From positions 744,001-808,000 of the forward strand of contig NZ_CP020105.1 of NCBI RefSeq assembly GCF_002067135.1: a stretch of DNA of 64,000 bases, given 5' to 3'. This document shows positions 41,870 through 51,237 of this stretch, in pieces; position 1 is the stretch's first letter, and each line of letters opens with the position of its first letter. This stretch comes from Spirosoma rigui (lineage in GTDB: Bacteria > Bacteroidota > Bacteroidia > Cytophagales > Spirosomataceae). The notes beneath the pieces are model-generated. The model made no database searches. It saw only the letters and a list, made by a program, of their open reading frames with translations, and had not been told where the DNA came from. The position numbers and the translations under genes were made by a program.

Positions 41870-42666
41870 ATCTGGTTCGTTACGGCGTTACCCGTAGTCG
41901 TTACTGGTTTCGATTGGGACACGAAAGGTCGATTGAACGCCTGAAAGGACTGACGAATCAGTTCGAATTGCTTTTCATCGACCGGAAAGTTGCCATACCA
42001 GGCGTACTCAAACTGGCGCGTCAGCGCATTAAACGGCTCCTGCAATGGCGAATTGGCCAGATCGTAGCCATACTGCTGGTTGGTTTTCTCGGGCTTATAC
42101 TGAATCCGGTCTGCGTCGGCCAGGCGCTTCAGCGTTTGCAGGTACAGCAGACGAACCCCCAGCCGGTAGTTTTGGCGGTTCACGGCCTCATCGATGGCTG
42201 CGTCGAAATCGATCGCATGGATATGTTCGGTCATGTTCTCATACTCCAGTTGGTTTGCCCGCGCCCGCCGGGGAAGCAGAAAACCCAGTACCTCAGCTTT
42301 CATCAGCAGGTAAATAACCACACCGGCAATAGCGGCCAGTGCTACGTATTGACCCACATTCTGATAGGCTTTACTGCTCAAGAGTGCCCTTATTTTACGC
42401 CACAGCCATACCCAGAACCGGGCGAATGGATTCTCGGGGGGCGGAACATCGCGGCCATACTGGTAATCCCGGTTGGTTTGCAGAGCGCGCAGCCGCCCGG
42501 CCGAGGGATAGCGCACCCGAATCGGTGACTGGTCATCGGGGGCAACAGGAGCGACTATGGGTGGCTTAGGCTGAGCCAGTACATCAACCGGCTCTGCTAC
42601 GGGTAACACCAGCAGCAAGGCCAGCAAACTCCGGATCAGCGTTGATCGGTTAATAATCTCCTTCAT
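41866..42666 (-). CDS. DUF4129 membrane protein of MoxR operon
   Basis: A 266-residue protein with a signal peptide (MKEIINRSTLIRSLLALLLV), a proline-rich segment, one membrane helix (about 117-140) and a C-terminal cytoplasmic DUF4129 domain (about 155-260) whose FEYAWYGNFPVDEKQF is the family's Tyr-Gly motif. DUF4129 is found beside transglutaminase-like proteins in MoxR clusters, but no transglutaminase gene is here. The ATG at 42666 overlaps the upstream gene by 17 bases; an in-frame TTG at 42696 is less likely. Confidence 0.85.
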   Translation of the reverse strand: MKEIINRSTLIRSLLALLLVLPVAEPVDVLAQPKPPIVAPVAPDDQSPIRVRYPSAGRLRALQTNRDYQYGRDVPPPENPFARFWVWLWRKIRALLSSKAYQNVGQYVALAAIAGVVIYLLMKAEVLGFLLPRRARANQLEYENMTEHIHAIDFDAAIDEAVNRQNYRLGVRLLYLQTLKRLADADRIQYKPEKTNQQYGYDLANSPLQEPFNALTRQFEYAWYGNFPVDEKQFELIRQSFQAFNRPFVSQSKPVTTTGNAVTNQI

Positions 42667-43537
42667 TTGTCTGGCGGCCCTGGGTAGTAGCGCCAATTGT
42701 ATCGATGGCTGACAGTAGTCCCCGGCCTTCCTGCCGCTCTACCAGATTGGTGTATTGAAAACCGATGGCCAAATACAGTACGGCGTTGAGCAACGTACGG
42801 CCAATCAGCGCAATGATATTACTCATTACCAGCCAGGTCGTTGATGCATCGGGTAAAATTTTGGCGCTTACCAGAAACCCTACAATAGCCGACGGGAGGG
42901 CAAAAATCATCCCGACAACGGTAATAATGATGAATACAACAACGATCAGCCCGAAGGTAGACCACCACTTGTCGCGAATTAATTTAAAGCAGCGCTCCAG
43001 CGTTTCACCAAAGCCCGTGCCTTCGAACATCGTAACGGCCAGCCCCAGCGACAGCACCACGGCAACATAAATACCGGGGATAACCAGGAAGCATATTGCC
43101 ACGGCCGTAAGGATTGATCCCAACACCGAAATCACGATAGCACGGCCAATAACAGGCTGCACCTCGGCCCATACGTCGGTTACCTCAATCGCCCGTCCCC
43201 CCGTCTGATCATACGCCTTCATGTGCCCATAAGTCGTCAGTACAACTACTACGTTGGTCAACAGCCCCAGCAGCGCGGTGAGCCAGAACGAAGGCGAAGC
43301 AAACTGACTTATGATCTGAATCATTGCCAGCGGATTGTCCGGCTGTCCTTTTGTCATATTGCCCGCCAGACGCAGCATATTGGATTGCAGAATACCCGAC
43401 GCGATGCCGGTAACTACCACAATCGGCCCGACGATGTACAGCAACGCCCGCCCAAAGCTTCGGAAGTTCTGGGTGATGTACTGAAACGTTGCGTTGATCT
43501 TGTCACCAAAATCACGCTGCTGGAAAAGTTGTATCAT
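42650..43537 (-). CDS. Six-helix membrane protein of MoxR operon
   Basis: A 295-residue integral membrane protein with about six hydrophobic segments (starts near residues 33, 76, 133, 155, 198 and 244), separated by short polar loops such as KAYDQTGGRAIEVTDVWAEV. The layout resembles glycerophosphodiester-phosphodiesterase membrane-domain and DUF4013-type proteins. No catalytic motif is visible. It overlaps the SpoIIM-like gene by 4 bases and the DUF4129 gene by 17, so it belongs to the same complex. Confidence 0.8.
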   Translation of the reverse strand: MIQLFQQRDFGDKINATFQYITQNFRSFGRALLYIVGPIVVVTGIASGILQSNMLRLAGNMTKGQPDNPLAMIQIISQFASPSFWLTALLGLLTNVVVVLTTYGHMKAYDQTGGRAIEVTDVWAEVQPVIGRAIVISVLGSILTAVAICFLVIPGIYVAVVLSLGLAVTMFEGTGFGETLERCFKLIRDKWWSTFGLIVVVFIIITVVGMIFALPSAIVGFLVSAKILPDASTTWLVMSNIIALIGRTLLNAVLYLAIGFQYTNLVERQEGRGLLSAIDTIGATTQGRQTNEGDY

Positions 43538-44478
43538 GACTTGGTACTACGGTTAAGACGGATTGGATACATGACAAAATACCAGATGATGAAAGCCGCC
43601 GACAGCAGGATAATACTGCCACTGACCAGGGGCGGCAGGGTAAGGCGCGTGACAAAGCTCTCCAGAAAACCAGCCGCGATAAAGATCGGCACTAGCCCCA
43701 CGGCAATCTTCAATCCCTGTTTGATGCCGCGCCTGAACGAATCGAGCCGGGAATAGGTACCCGGAAAAAGCAGACTGTTTCCTACCGTAAGCCCGGCGCA
43801 TCCGGCAATAACAATGGCTGAGATTTCGAGCGTACCGTGAATCCATATTTTCAGCACTGAGTCGAGCAGCAATCCGCGTTCGTAGAAAAAATACTGAAAC
43901 GCGCCCAGCATAACACCATTGTAGAAGAGCATGGCAAGGCTGCCAAATGAAGCAAAGAGCCCGAAAACGAACGTGCGGAAGGCTACGTAAATGTTATTGG
44001 AGGTGATCTGGACAAACATCGTTGCCTGGTCGCTGCTGTTATACACGCCCAGCGGGTCGCCCTTTTTAATATTCTCGAGGGTCATGTTTACGTACTGATC
44101 GCCCAGAATAAGCCGCACAAAGGTATTATCATGGGCCGCCGACACCCAGCCCAGTACGCAGGCTGCCAGAAACACCCCCGCTGATACCGCCAGTAACCGG
44201 TGCGACTGGCGAAAGAGCAACGGCAATTCGTATTGCCAGAACGTAATGAACCGGCTGCGGTCGTCGCGCCGGTTCTGCATCAGCCCCCGGTGCATCTGCG
44301 CGGCCAGCCCATTCAGGTAACGGGTTACGTTCGAATCGGGATAAAATGTGCGGGCATACGACAGATCGTCGGTCAGCTCCACAAAGCGCTCCGTCAGCTC
44401 ATCGGGATCACGCGATGGATTCTGTTCAATGGCCTGCCACTTGTCGGTGTTGCGTTTGACAAAGAGCGATTCGCGCAT
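43534..44478 (-). CDS. SpoIIM-like membrane protein
   Basis: A 314-residue protein with a charged cytoplasmic N-terminus (about 1-95) and four or five membrane helices. The SpoIIM fold signature appears as WIHGTLEISAIVIAGCAG followed by FIAAGFLESFVTR. In sporulating Firmicutes SpoIIM works in peptidoglycan remodelling during engulfment; this organism does not sporulate, so it serves a different envelope function. It is the first gene of the eight-gene minus-strand operon and is divergent from the RDD gene. Confidence 0.88.
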   Translation of the reverse strand: MRESLFVKRNTDKWQAIEQNPSRDPDELTERFVELTDDLSYARTFYPDSNVTRYLNGLAAQMHRGLMQNRRDDRSRFITFWQYELPLLFRQSHRLLAVSAGVFLAACVLGWVSAAHDNTFVRLILGDQYVNMTLENIKKGDPLGVYNSSDQATMFVQITSNNIYVAFRTFVFGLFASFGSLAMLFYNGVMLGAFQYFFYERGLLLDSVLKIWIHGTLEISAIVIAGCAGLTVGNSLLFPGTYSRLDSFRRGIKQGLKIAVGLVPIFIAAGFLESFVTRLTLPPLVSGSIILLSAAFIIWYFVMYPIRLNRSTKS

Positions 44479-44646
44479 AGTTGAGATAAATCAGTCAGGA
44501 AGTTACGAACTCTACCCGTTAAACTCAATAAATGGTAAAAAGCGAAAATTTGGTAAACAATGTGCTAAAGGCAATCCATCTGGGTACTAATTTTGAAAAA
44601 ATCAACGGGTGCAACTTTCCCATTACCCAACGTACTGCTTTCTTTC

Positions 44647-45345
44647 ATGTCTGTTGCCATCCACACGTCTCAACATGTTCTGCTGGAATATGAACCCGCC
44701 AGCATTGGCGACCGGATTCTGGCCACGATGATCGACTACGTCGTTTTCCTGGGCTGGATCACGCTTACGCTGGGTATTCCGGCTGCGCTGGGCATTCGGG
44801 TCAGTACGTATTACACAATGCTGATCGGCGTTCTCCCGCTGGCGTTCTACGATCTGATTTCCGAGTGGCTGCTCAATGGACGTAGTGTGGGAAAACTGGC
44901 CATGGACACTCGTGTTGTCATGCTTGATGGATCACAGCCTGGCCTGGGGGCCTACTTGCTGCGCTGGCTGCTTCGTATCGTTGAGTCGGCTGTGTTCCTT
45001 GGTGGCATCGTGCCGGTCATTACGGTAGCCGCTAATGGCAAAGGCCAGCGTCTGGGAGATATTGCCGCTGGCACAACCGTCGTTAAAGCTAAACCAGCCG
45101 TTTCGCTGAACGACATTCGGGTGCGGGATCTGCCCGATACGTACCGCGTTCAGTTTCCCGACGTGCGCCTGTTATCGGACAGCGACATCCGGGTAGTACG
45201 TGAGGTACTTCAGCGGGGCGACAGCCAGGTACTGAACCGGACAGCCACCAAAATTAAAGATGTGACGGGCATTCAGAGCGATCTGGACAACCGAACTTTT
45301 CTCGAAACGATTACGACTGATTATCAATTCATAACGACACACTAA
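44647..45345 (+). CDS. RDD-family membrane protein
   Basis: A 232-residue protein. RDD signature features: IGDRILATMIDYVVFLGW (Arg-Asp pair), GRSVGKLAMDTRVV in the middle, and RLGDIAAGTTVVKA at the end of the domain. Three membrane helices occupy about 25-160 and a soluble tail of about 70 residues follows. RDD proteins are often Na+/H+ related or unknown. It is divergent from the SpoIIM-like gene by 168 bases, a standard place in MoxR clusters. The ATG at 44647 is the likely start (44593 also open). TAATTTTG at 44588 could be its -7 box. Confidence 0.88.
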   Translation: MSVAIHTSQHVLLEYEPASIGDRILATMIDYVVFLGWITLTLGIPAALGIRVSTYYTMLIGVLPLAFYDLISEWLLNGRSVGKLAMDTRVVMLDGSQPGLGAYLLRWLLRIVESAVFLGGIVPVITVAANGKGQRLGDIAAGTTVVKAKPAVSLNDIRVRDLPDTYRVQFPDVRLLSDSDIRVVREVLQRGDSQVLNRTATKIKDVTGIQSDLDNRTFLETITTDYQFITTH

Positions 45346-45386
45346 CGAAACGCAGAGGTTCGCTTACGCTGCGCTTCTTCCATAAT

Positions 45387-46598
45387 ATGGCTCTACAGGA
45401 ATCCATCAAATCGCTCGCCCGGCAATACGCGGCCGACATCGTTAACACCCGTCGTCACCTCCATGCTCACCCCGAGTTATCCTTTCAGGAGCGCAATACG
45501 GCCCGCTTCGTCGCCGATCAGCTTAAGGCCATCGGTATTCAGCCGCAGGAGGGCGTAGCCGATACGGGCCTTGTAGCCCTGATTGAGGGGCGCAAAGGGG
45601 CCGAGCCGGGCACCAGTCGGGTCATTGCGCTCCGGGCCGATATGGACGCGCTGCCCATTCACGAGGCTAACGACGTTCCCTATAAATCGACCGTTGAAGG
45701 CGTTATGCACGCCTGCGGACACGATGCCCACACGGCCAGTCTGCTGGGAGTGGCCCGTATTTTGCACGTGTTACGGGATGAGTTCGACGGAACGGTGAAG
45801 CTGGTTTTTCAACCCGGTGAAGAGAAAGCACCCGGCGGGGCATCCCTGATGATTAAAGAAGGTGTCCTGGAGAACCCAACGCCCGTCAGTATGATCGGTC
45901 AGCACGTAGCCCCGAACATCCCCGTTGGGAAGATCGGTTTTCGGGAGGGTATGTACATGGCCAGTACCGATGAACTGTACCTGACCGTACGCGGGAAAGG
46001 TGGTCATGCCGCCATGCCCGATAACCTGGTTGATCCGGTCCTGATTGCCTCGCACATTATTGTAGCGTTGCAGCAGATCATTAGTCGGAACCGGCCACCC
46101 GCCAGTCCATCGGTGCTGTCGTTCGGGCGGTTCATCGCCGATGGTGTCACCAATGTCATTCCCAACGAGGTTACCATTCAGGGTACGTTCCGGTGCATGA
46201 ACGAAGAGTGGCGGGCTGAAGGTAAAAAACGGATGGTGAAACTGGCCGAAGGAATTGCCGAAGCCATGGGCGGCAGCTGCGAATTCACCATCGTACACGG
46301 CTACCCGTATCTTAAAAACCACCCTGAGCTAACCCGGCGCGTGCGGACGCAGGCGGTTGAGTATATGGGTGCTGATAACGTAGTTGATCTTGATTTGTGG
46401 ATGGCGGGCGAAGATTTTGCGTTTTACTCGCAGGTTGTCGACTCTTGTTTTTACCGGCTCGGAACCCGCAATGAAGCCCGTGGTATTGTATCGGGTGTGC
46501 ACACGCCAACGTTTGATATTGACGAGGCTGCGCTGGAAACCGGTGCGGGGCTGATGAGCTGGCTGGCCGTCCGCGAATTGGCCGATATGCCTGCTTAA
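45387..46598 (+). CDS. M20 family amidohydrolase
   Basis: A 403-residue zinc peptidase-like enzyme of the hippurate hydrolase/N-acyl-amino-acid deacylase type. Metal ligands are visible: C and H in VMHACGHDAHTAS, E in QPGEEKAPGG, H in MIGQHVAPNIP, and a final H in GVHTPTFDI. The active-site aspartate is in LRADMDALPI. A small dimerisation domain interrupts the fold at about 185-295. It has no signal peptide, so it acts in the cytoplasm on an acylated amino acid or IAA-amide type substrate that cannot be specified. Confidence 0.92.
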   Translation: MALQESIKSLARQYAADIVNTRRHLHAHPELSFQERNTARFVADQLKAIGIQPQEGVADTGLVALIEGRKGAEPGTSRVIALRADMDALPIHEANDVPYKSTVEGVMHACGHDAHTASLLGVARILHVLRDEFDGTVKLVFQPGEEKAPGGASLMIKEGVLENPTPVSMIGQHVAPNIPVGKIGFREGMYMASTDELYLTVRGKGGHAAMPDNLVDPVLIASHIIVALQQIISRNRPPASPSVLSFGRFIADGVTNVIPNEVTIQGTFRCMNEEWRAEGKKRMVKLAEGIAEAMGGSCEFTIVHGYPYLKNHPELTRRVRTQAVEYMGADNVVDLDLWMAGEDFAFYSQVVDSCFYRLGTRNEARGIVSGVHTPTFDIDEAALETGAGLMSWLAVRELADMPA

Positions 46599-46633
46599 CG
46601 TTCGTCGTTTATGACCACTGCCTTACTGAGACC

Positions 46634-47179
46634 ATGAAAAATAACGGTTTCCTGCTGGTTTTTCTGCTGTCTGCCAGCGGTTTTGTTGCCAGCTGTAAAA
46701 AGACCAGCCAGGACTTCACGCCAGGGGCTGGCGATTCGCGCATTGTGGGCACTTGGCAGTTGGTCGAACGTCGCTTCTCCAAGGATTCGACGTATAAAAC
46801 GCCTTATTACTCGACCCGCCCCGATACGATTATTACCAACCGGGATACGCTCTACACGACCCGCCCCGACACCAGCTACGTGCCGCGCGACACGTCTTTT
46901 TACGTAACGAAGCGCTACCCGACCCGGCCACCACAAACGCTCACGTTCGACGAAGCCGGTAACCTGTCGGCAAGCGGCTCCGAGATGACCTACTATTACC
47001 CGATCAAAAAATTCCGCGTCGAGACAACGCTGGTCGACAGCCTGGGGGTGACGCTGTACATTAACACCAACGGAGCCAACGTCCCCTTCCGACAGAAAGT
47101 AACATTCCTGCCGGATACGCTCATTCTGAGCCAACGCTGCGACCAGCCCTGTTATCTAAAACTGGCACGGGTACGGTAG
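46634..47179 (+). CDS. Lipoprotein with short repeats
   Basis: A 181-residue lipoprotein: signal with lipobox FVASC (Cys about 20), then a region RIVGTWQLVERRF typical of lipocalin-like domains, and a repeat segment (about 58-100) in which RPDT or RDT recurs about every eight residues (RPDTIITN, RDTLYTT, RPDTSYVP, RDTSFYV). The C-terminal half resumes a beta-rich fold. I do not recognise a named family. It follows the M20 gene by 35 bases on the same strand and ends in a strong bidirectional terminator. Confidence 0.75.
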   Translation: MKNNGFLLVFLLSASGFVASCKKTSQDFTPGAGDSRIVGTWQLVERRFSKDSTYKTPYYSTRPDTIITNRDTLYTTRPDTSYVPRDTSFYVTKRYPTRPPQTLTFDEAGNLSASGSEMTYYYPIKKFRVETTLVDSLGVTLYINTNGANVPFRQKVTFLPDTLILSQRCDQPCYLKLARVR

Positions 47180-47230
47180 CGACTCAACCTCTGCCGGTAC
47201 CGCCCGGCGTCCCGGGCTGGGTTATTGCAA

Positions 47231-47277
47231 AAAATGCCGGTTAACATGGGTATATACCCAACGTTGACCGGCATTTT
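47231..47277. terminator. Bidirectional terminator, lipoprotein and sdhB
   Basis: AAAATGCCGGTTAAC and its near-complement (one wobble) form a 15-bp stem, with an inner GGGTATATACCC palindrome. On the minus strand it is followed by TTTTTTGC, so it also ends sdhB. Confidence 0.85.
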
Positions 47278-47293
47278 CTATTCTTGAATGTGC

Positions 47294-48052
47294 TTATCCC
47301 TGGACGTTATTCGACGTCAGTTTAGCACCCAGGTATTCGCGGTTCATGCGCGCGATATGATCGAGCGAGATCGACTTGGGGCACTCAACCGAACAGGCAC
47401 CCGTGAAGGAGCAGGCACCAAAGCCTTCGGCATCCATTTGAGCAACCATCCGCTCGGCACGCTCGGTGCTTTCGGCCTGGCCCTGTGGCAGTACAGCCAT
47501 GTGCGATACCTTGGCCGCCACGAACAGCATAGCCGACGCGTTTTTGCAGGCGGCTACGCAGGCACCACAGCCAATGCACTGGGCAGCATCCATCGCTTCA
47601 TCGGCGATGCTGCGGGGGATGAGCGTTTCATTGGCGTCACGAGCTGAGCCCGTGTTAACCGACACGTACCCACCCGCCTGAATGACGCGGTCGAAAGCTG
47701 TCCGGTCGACCATCAGGTCTTTAATAACCGGAAACGCCCGCGAACGCCAGGGCTCAACCACAATCGTGTCGCCGTCGTTGAACGAGCGCATATGCAGCTG
47801 GCAAGTCGTTGCCCCCGTTTGCGGACCGTGCGCGCGGCCATTGATGTACATACTGCACGAACCACATATGCCTTCCCGGCAATCGTGGTCGAAGGCAATA
47901 ATCTCTTCGCCCTTCTTGGTCAGTTCGCCGTTCAGCACATCGAACATCTCCAGAAACGACATATCGGGGGATATTTTATCCAGCTGATATTCAACCAGTT
48001 TACCCTCCGTATTATTATTTTTCTGTCTCCAGACCTTAAGATTGATTTTCAT
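47294..48052 (-). CDS. sdhB: Succinate dehydrogenase iron-sulfur subunit
   Basis: A 252-residue subunit of succinate:quinone oxidoreductase. Cysteine clusters are [13 protein letters not shown] with TTCQLH (2Fe-2S), [13 protein letters not shown] (4Fe-4S) and [11 protein letters not shown] (3Fe-4S). It receives electrons from SdhA and passes them to the haem b of SdhC. Gene order sdhC-sdhA-sdhB is the usual one in Bacteroidota. It lies 103 bases after sdhA across a spacer with an inverted repeat. Confidence 0.96.
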   Translation of the reverse strand: MKINLKVWRQKNNNTEGKLVEYQLDKISPDMSFLEMFDVLNGELTKKGEEIIAFDHDCREGICGSCSMYINGRAHGPQTGATTCQLHMRSFNDGDTIVVEPWRSRAFPVIKDLMVDRTAFDRVIQAGGYVSVNTGSARDANETLIPRSIADEAMDAAQCIGCGACVAACKNASAMLFVAAKVSHMAVLPQGQAESTERAERMVAQMDAEGFGACSFTGACSVECPKSISLDHIARMNREYLGAKLTSNNVQG

Positions 48053-48054
48053 TT

Positions 48055-48145
48055 GTCAGTCAGTGAGTTAGAGAGTCAATCAGTTGATGAGCTTATGAGC
48101 GACCCGGTTTGTTCACCTTACGCACGGACCCACCAACTGACTGAC
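48055..48145. repeat. Inverted repeat in sdhA-sdhB spacer
   Basis: GTCAGTCAGT (48055-48064) and its complement (48136-48145) enclose 71 bases. The right flank, read on the minus strand, contains CAGTTGGTGGGTC and GTGCGTA, shared with the hairpin region after ohr near 13185-13208. Confidence 0.5.
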
Positions 48146-48155
48146 TAATTAACTG

Positions 48156-50093
48156 TTATTTGTAGCTACGCTGGGTGAGTTTCACGTTTTCGAACTCGAG
48201 TGGCTCTTTGTTCAGCATTTCGGGCTGGTTTTCACCCTGAAACTGCCAGGCAGCTACGTAAGCGAAATTCGCGTCATCGCGCAGGGCCTCCCCTTCTTCG
48301 GTCTGAAACTCTTCGCGGAAGTGGCCACCACACGACTCGTTACGAGCCAGCGCGTCATCGACCATCAATTCGCCCAGTTCAATGAAGTCGGCAACCCGAC
48401 CAGCATGTTCCAGCGACTGGTTCATCTCGTCGCCTTCGCCCGTTACCCGAACGTTGCTCCAGAACTCTTTTTTCAGGTCCTGAATCATTCCCTTGGCTTT
48501 CTTCAGACCCTCGGCATTGCGCGACATCCCGCAGTATTCCCACATGATATGACCCAGCCGCTTGTGGAAGCTATCGACCGGCTCGGTGCCTTTGATCGAC
48601 AGGAACCGCTGCGTCATATTCGTCACGTTCTGCTCTGCTTCTTTAAAGGCAGGGCTGTCAACGGCTACTTTATCCGAAGGACCAATCGTAGCCAGGTAAT
48701 CACCTACTGTATACGGAATCACGAAGTACCCATCGGCCAGGCCCTGCATCAGCGCTGAAGCACCCAGGCGGTTGGCTCCGTGGTCGGAGAAGTTCGCTTC
48801 ACCCAGGGCGTAAAGACCCGGTACGGTAGTCATCAGGTTATAGTCGACCCACAAGCCACCCATGGTATAGTGAACGGCGGGGTAGATCATCATTGGCGTT
48901 TCGTATGGATTGTCGTCGACGATCTTTTCGTACATCTCGAACAGGTTACCATACTTGGCTTCGATCGTTTTCTTGCCGTCGCGCTTGATGGCATCGGCAA
49001 AGTCGAGGTATACCGCCAGACCCGTTGCAGCAACGCCCCGGCCTTCATCACAAACGTACTTGGCATTACGGGATGCTACGTCGCGGGGTACCAGGTTACC
49101 GAACGATGGGTAACGACGCTCCAGGAAGTAGTCACGCTGGTCTTCGGTCAGGTCGGTTGGCTTCAGCTGACCTTTCCGGATTTTCTCGGCATCTTCCTTG
49201 GTTTTAGGTACCCATACCCGACCATCGTTCCGTAACGACTCCGACATCAGCGTCAGCTTCGACTGGTAATCCCCTTTAACGGGAATACAGGTTGGGTGAA
49301 TCTGGGTGTAGCAGGGATTAGCGAAGTACGCGCCCCGCTTGTGCGCCCGCCAGGCGGCCGTCACGTTCGAGTTCATCGCGTTCGTCGACAGGTAGAACAC
49401 GTTGCCATAACCACCGGTGCAGAGCAGCACAGCGTGCGCCGAGTGCGACTCGATCTTTCCGGTAATCAGGTTCCGGGTAACGATCCCCCGGGCCTTGCCG
49501 CCTTCCACAACTACGTCCAGCAATTCAGTGCGGGTGATCAGTTTCACCTTGCCATTGGTCACCTGCCGGCTCAGGGCCGAATAGGCACCCAGCAGCAGCT
49601 GCTGGCCGGTCTGACCGCGGGCGTAGAAGGTGCGTGACACCTGCGCGCCCCCGAACGAACGGTTAGCCAGCAGGCCGCCGTACTCACGGGCAAATGGAAC
49701 ACCCTGCGCTACGCACTGGTCAATGATGTTGACACTGACTTCGGCCAGCCGGTACACGTTCCCTTCCCGGGCACGGTAGTCACCGCCTTTAATAGTATCG
49801 TAGAACAGACGGAACACGCTGTCGCCATCGTTCTGGTAGTTTTTAGCCGCGTTGATACCACCCTGAGCCGCAATGGAGTGAGCGCGCCGGGGGCTGTCGT
49901 GGAACGTGAATGCTTTTACGTTATAGCCCAGTTCGGCGAGTGAAGCAGCCGCCGATGCGCCGGCCAGACCTGTACCGACTACGATAATGTCGTACTTGCG
50001 CTTGTTAGCCGGGTTTACCAGCTTTAAGCCAAACTTATGCCGGGACCATTTTTCGGCCAGTGGTCCTTCGGGGATTTTGGACTCCAGTTTCAT
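48156..50093 (-). CDS. sdhA: Succinate dehydrogenase flavoprotein subunit
   Basis: A 645-residue flavoprotein. The FAD-binding [18 protein letters not shown] lies near residues 41-58 and the covalent-FAD histidine is in [16 protein letters not shown]. The active-site blocks HTTGGL-type [11 protein letters not shown] and [15 protein letters not shown] are present. It oxidises succinate to fumarate on the inner face of the membrane. Length fits the longer Bacteroidota/epsilonproteobacterial type (about 640), which can also act as a fumarate reductase. Neighbours sdhC and sdhB complete the enzyme. Confidence 0.96.
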   Translation of the reverse strand: MKLESKIPEGPLAEKWSRHKFGLKLVNPANKRKYDIIVVGTGLAGASAAASLAELGYNVKAFTFHDSPRRAHSIAAQGGINAAKNYQNDGDSVFRLFYDTIKGGDYRAREGNVYRLAEVSVNIIDQCVAQGVPFAREYGGLLANRSFGGAQVSRTFYARGQTGQQLLLGAYSALSRQVTNGKVKLITRTELLDVVVEGGKARGIVTRNLITGKIESHSAHAVLLCTGGYGNVFYLSTNAMNSNVTAAWRAHKRGAYFANPCYTQIHPTCIPVKGDYQSKLTLMSESLRNDGRVWVPKTKEDAEKIRKGQLKPTDLTEDQRDYFLERRYPSFGNLVPRDVASRNAKYVCDEGRGVAATGLAVYLDFADAIKRDGKKTIEAKYGNLFEMYEKIVDDNPYETPMMIYPAVHYTMGGLWVDYNLMTTVPGLYALGEANFSDHGANRLGASALMQGLADGYFVIPYTVGDYLATIGPSDKVAVDSPAFKEAEQNVTNMTQRFLSIKGTEPVDSFHKRLGHIMWEYCGMSRNAEGLKKAKGMIQDLKKEFWSNVRVTGEGDEMNQSLEHAGRVADFIELGELMVDDALARNESCGGHFREEFQTEEGEALRDDANFAYVAAWQFQGENQPEMLNKEPLEFENVKLTQRSYK

Positions 50094-50182
50094 GAATTTA
50101 CCATTCTAAAGAGTGAATGAGTGGAAGAGTTGATACGCAGCAAGGATCGGTCTGATCGGTGGCGATCAACGTCTTTCGCTCT

Positions 50183-50878
50183 TTAAATTATCCCGTGAAC
50201 TTGCAAAAACACATAGATCGGCATGGCCGCGAAAGCAGCCGGGATGATCAACGCAAAGAAGTAACGACCTACGAATTCAATTACAGGCGTGTATTTCGTG
50301 TGCCGGATACCCAGCGATTGAAAGCCACTCTGGAACCCGTGGGCGAGGTGATAGCCAATGGCAACCATTGAAAGAACATACAGCAGTACATACCACCACT
50401 GCGAAAAAGCCTCCTTCACAACGGCGTACAGATCTTTATACTGCTTGCCATCGTACTCGGCCATTGGTACCGAGCCAAAGTGCATCTCGTACCAGAATGT
50501 GCGCATGTGAATGATGATGAACAGCAGCAGTATGGTGCCCAGAATACCCATGTTGCGGGACGACCAGGGGCTGTTGGCTTCTGGCCGGGAATAAGCATAC
50601 TTAACCGGCCGCGAAGCCTGGTTGTGGCGCGTGAGCACCCAAGCCATTAAGGCGTGTACCAGAATAGAGGTGTAGAGCAGGTAAGAAACGGTAATAATGA
50701 CTGGGTTGTGCGTCATGAAGTACGTGTACTCATTGAACGCCCGCCCATTATCGCCCTTAAATAACTGTAGATTGCCCGCCATGTGGACAATCAGAAATGA
50801 ACTCAGAAACAGTCCCGTCAGCGACATAATGACCTTGCGGCCGAGGGAGCTGGATAGTGTTTGTGTTACCCAAGCCAT
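50183..50878 (-). CDS. sdhC: Succinate dehydrogenase cytochrome b subunit
   Basis: A 231-residue single membrane anchor with five helices, the type B form that carries two haems and needs no SdhD. Candidate haem histidines sit in FLIVHMAGNLQL, LYTSILVHALMAW, FIIIHMRTFWYE, and AIGYHLAHGFQSG. It is the first gene of sdhCAB and has a promoter 65 bases upstream. The second gene follows 89 bases later. Confidence 0.94.
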   Translation of the reverse strand: MAWVTQTLSSSLGRKVIMSLTGLFLSSFLIVHMAGNLQLFKGDNGRAFNEYTYFMTHNPVIITVSYLLYTSILVHALMAWVLTRHNQASRPVKYAYSRPEANSPWSSRNMGILGTILLLFIIIHMRTFWYEMHFGSVPMAEYDGKQYKDLYAVVKEAFSQWWYVLLYVLSMVAIGYHLAHGFQSGFQSLGIRHTKYTPVIEFVGRYFFALIIPAAFAAMPIYVFLQVHGII

Positions 50879-50942
50879 AGGATGAACGACACGAAAATTT
50901 AGTGGTTAACCAATTGAGAAAAAGCCGGTTTAAACGGCGCAT

Positions 50943-50973
50943 CAAAACTAAAGCACAAACCCGTTGGAAACAA
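50943..50973 (-). promoter_or_regulatory. sdhCAB promoter
   Basis: On the minus strand: TTG (50971-50973), a 20-base spacer and TAGTTTTG (50943-50950). Start near 50936, 58 bases before the sdhC ATG. Confidence 0.7.
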
Positions 50974-51170
50974 CATTAGTCAACTTTTTCAACGATTTTA
51001 CGTCTAATTTAGAGGGCTGAAAAATTCAACAAATCACTCAATTCGCTAACAGCATGTGCATTTTTTTTGTTTGTTGATATCGGGTTATTTGCGCAGGCAG
51101 TGAGGCTACCGGAAACGCCTTTGGTGGTGACGTGCTGGCCCTGGCTTCGTTCTGCCTCCATCCTCTCTCC

Positions 51171-51201
51171 TTGACCCGAGCCAATTAACGGGCTTACTTT
51201 G
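51171..51201 (+). promoter_or_regulatory. fabD promoter candidate
   Basis: TTG (51171-51173), a 20-base spacer and TTACTTTG (51194-51201; one mismatch to TANNTTTG). Start near 51208, about 30 bases before the ATG. Confidence 0.5.
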
Positions 51202-51237
51202 CAGCCCCGACGGTACTTATCAATCGGTTTTACTACT

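Larger units (their letters stand above)
50879..51237. other. Intergenic region between sdhC and fabD
   Basis: 359 bases of divergent control sequence. It contains the sdhCAB promoter (50943-50973) on the minus strand and a promoter candidate for fabD (51171-51201) on the plus strand. Apart from that I see only moderately AT-rich sequence and no coding frame. Confidence 0.6.
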
